Part shown: positions 62,785-64,000 of the stretch, one piece after another
Position numbering within the stretch: the stretch's first letter is position 1
How the letters are laid out: each line of letters starts with the position of its first letter
Assembly: GCF_001894825.1 (NCBI RefSeq)
Contig: NZ_BCWY01000005.1
Coordinates: forward strand, 62,001-126,000
Direction of reading: 5' to 3'
Length of the DNA stretch: 64,000 nucleotides
Origin: Rhodococcus jostii NBRC 16295
GTDB lineage: Bacteria > Actinomycetota > Actinomycetes > Mycobacteriales > Mycobacteriaceae
Position numbers and translations under genes: made by a program
The notes under the pieces: generated by a model
Database searches by the model: none
The model's input: only the letters and a program-made list of their open reading frames with translations
Told to the model about the DNA's origin: nothing

Positions 62785-64000
62785 GTGAGCGAGCAGAACA
62801 TCATCAACTGGGAGCAGGACGCCGACGGCATCGTCGTGCTCACCATCGACGATCCCAACCAGGGCGCGAACACCATGAACGACGCCTACATCTCCTCGAT
62901 GAAGGCGACCGTCGACCGCCTCGTCGACGAGAAGGACTCCATCACCGGCGTCGTCATCACGTCCGGCAAGAAGACGTTCTTCGCCGGCGGCGACCTGAAG
63001 AACATGATCAAGGTCGGCCCGGAGAACGCCGACGAGATCTACAGCCACAGCGTCGCGATCAAGTCGGACCTGCGCCGCCTCGAGACGCTCGGCAAGCCCG
63101 TCGTCGCCGCCATCAACGGTGCCGCCCTCGGTGGCGGACTCGAGATCGCCCTGGCCACGCATCACCGCGTCGCCGCAGACGTGAAGGGCGTCAAGATCGG
63201 CCTGCCCGAGGTCACCCTCGGTCTGCTGCCCGGCGGCGGTGGCGTCGTCCGCACCGTGCGCATGCTCGGACTGCAGAACGCACTCATGCAGGTGCTGCTC
63301 CAGGGCCAGCAGCGGGGACCGGTGCAGGCCAAAGAGGTCGGGCTCGTCGACGAGGTCGTGTCCTCGGTCGAGGAACTGGTGCCCGCCGCGAAGGCGTGGA
63401 TCAAGGCCAACCCCGAGGGCGGCGTCCAGCCGTGGGACAAGAAGGGCTACCGGATCCCCGGCGGCACCCCGTCCACCCCGGCGTTCGCAGCCAATCTGCC
63501 CGCGTTCCCCGCGAACCTGCGCAAGCAGCTCAAGGGCGCCCCCATGCCGGCACCGCGCGCCATCATGGCCGCCGCCGTCGAGGGCTCGCAGGTCGACATC
63601 GACAACGCGCTCGTCATCGAGGCCCGGTACTTCACGTCGCTGGTCACCGGCCAGGTCGCGAAGAACATGATCCAGGCGTTCTTCTTCGACCTGCAGGCCA
63701 TCAACTCCGGCGCCTCCCGCCCCGAGGGCATCGAGAAGACCCCGATCACCAAGATCGGTGTGCTCGGTGCCGGAATGATGGGCGCCGGCATCGCCTACGT
63801 GTCCGCGAAGGCCGGCTTCGACGTCGTCCTCAAGGACGTCACCATCGACGCCGCGAACAAGGGCAAGGCGTACTCCGAGGGCATCGAGGCCAAGGCGCTC
63901 TCGCGTGGCAAGACCACCGAGGAGAAGTCGAAGAGGCTGCTCGACCGCATCACGCCGACCGCCGACCCCGCCGACTTCGCCGGAGTCGACTTCGTCATCG
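62785..64000 (+). CDS. fadB: Fatty acid oxidation multifunctional protein FadB (3' partial)
   Basis: The reading frame is open to the last base, so the gene continues outside; 405 codons are visible. GTG at 62785 follows AGGAGA at 62769-62774. The N-terminal enoyl-CoA hydratase domain has [17 protein letters not shown] (first catalytic Glu) and [16 protein letters not shown] (second Glu). After about residue 325 the 3-hydroxyacyl-CoA dehydrogenase begins with the NAD motif [18 protein letters not shown]. It hydrates and oxidises acyl-CoA in beta-oxidation and works with fadA, whose stop is 29 bp upstream. Confidence 0.95.
   Translation, partial: MSEQNIINWEQDADGIVVLTIDDPNQGANTMNDAYISSMKATVDRLVDEKDSITGVVITSGKKTFFAGGDLKNMIKVGPENADEIYSHSVAIKSDLRRLETLGKPVVAAINGAALGGGLEIALATHHRVAADVKGVKIGLPEVTLGLLPGGGGVVRTVRMLGLQNALMQVLLQGQQRGPVQAKEVGLVDEVVSSVEELVPAAKAWIKANPEGGVQPWDKKGYRIPGGTPSTPAFAANLPAFPANLRKQLKGAPMPAPRAIMAAAVEGSQVDIDNALVIEARYFTSLVTGQVAKNMIQAFFFDLQAINSGASRPEGIEKTPITKIGVLGAGMMGAGIAYVSAKAGFDVVLKDVTIDAANKGKAYSEGIEAKALSRGKTTEEKSKRLLDRITPTADPADFAGVDFVI

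Overview
The window is high-GC actinobacterial DNA, very probably from a large-genome Rhodococcus of the opacus/jostii type (an inference from gene content; no species marker was checked). Supporting signs are many GTG starts, a mycolyltransferase-like secreted esterase (mycolic-acid cell wall), an MmpL-type transporter, DUF3558 and DUF202 proteins, F420-type flavin/deazaflavin proteins, a DtxR/IdeR-type iron box, and numerous TetR, LysR and IclR regulators around catabolic genes. The first gene is cut at its 5' end and the last (fadB-like) runs off the 3' end.

Layout. 1-10.3 kb: mostly housekeeping, with a serine hydrolase, an NmrA-like oxidoreductase, a Ddn-like protein, a C5-cytosine methyltransferase with its Vsr mismatch endonuclease, a membrane protein, prephenate dehydrogenase (tyrA), tadA with its partner, a CsbD stress protein, tRNA-Ser(CGA), an SDR and a YceI protein. 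10.3-20.1 kb: an accessory catabolic block: a TetR gene, then MFS transporter, alkylsulfatase-like metallo-beta-lactamase, a second related MFS transporter, class III CoA-transferase, acyl-CoA dehydrogenase, LysR and two DUF202 proteins, the last several translationally coupled. 20.1-26.4 kb: a fatty-acid hydroxylase, an Rrf2 regulator, a four-gene Rieske oxygenase operon (oxygenase, small CHCG protein, PDR-type reductase, IclR) and a methyltransferase. 25.7-32.6 kb: TetR, MMPL exporter and a heterodimeric ABC exporter. 32.7-35.8 kb: a Tat-exported sulfatase and a secreted protein of unknown function.

35.9-42.2 kb: three queuosine-related genes close together: tgt, a YhhQ-type queuosine-precursor transporter and gluQ (which glutamylates Q-tRNA-Asp). 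The last sits in a two-gene unit with a TetR gene that has a perfect palindrome upstream. No de novo queuosine gene is visible here, so salvage is likely. 42.2-51.2 kb: regulators, plsC, a frameshifted IS200/IS605 tnpB, a secreted metallophosphoesterase, an AraC/TIGR03086 pair, a mycolyltransferase-like protein and tRNA-Ser(GGA). 51.3-64 kb: a DUF3558 lipoprotein, SRP RNA, aspartate aminotransferase, a DUF1206 protein, siderophore binding protein and esterase sharing an iron box, an HhH-GPD protein, ammonium transporter, dnaX, fadA and the start of a fadB-like gene.

The most unusual structural signal is a family of six intergenic hairpins, each exactly 40 bp and beginning GTGAG and ending ACTCAC. 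They fall into three sequence pairs; five of the six lie directly after stop codons.
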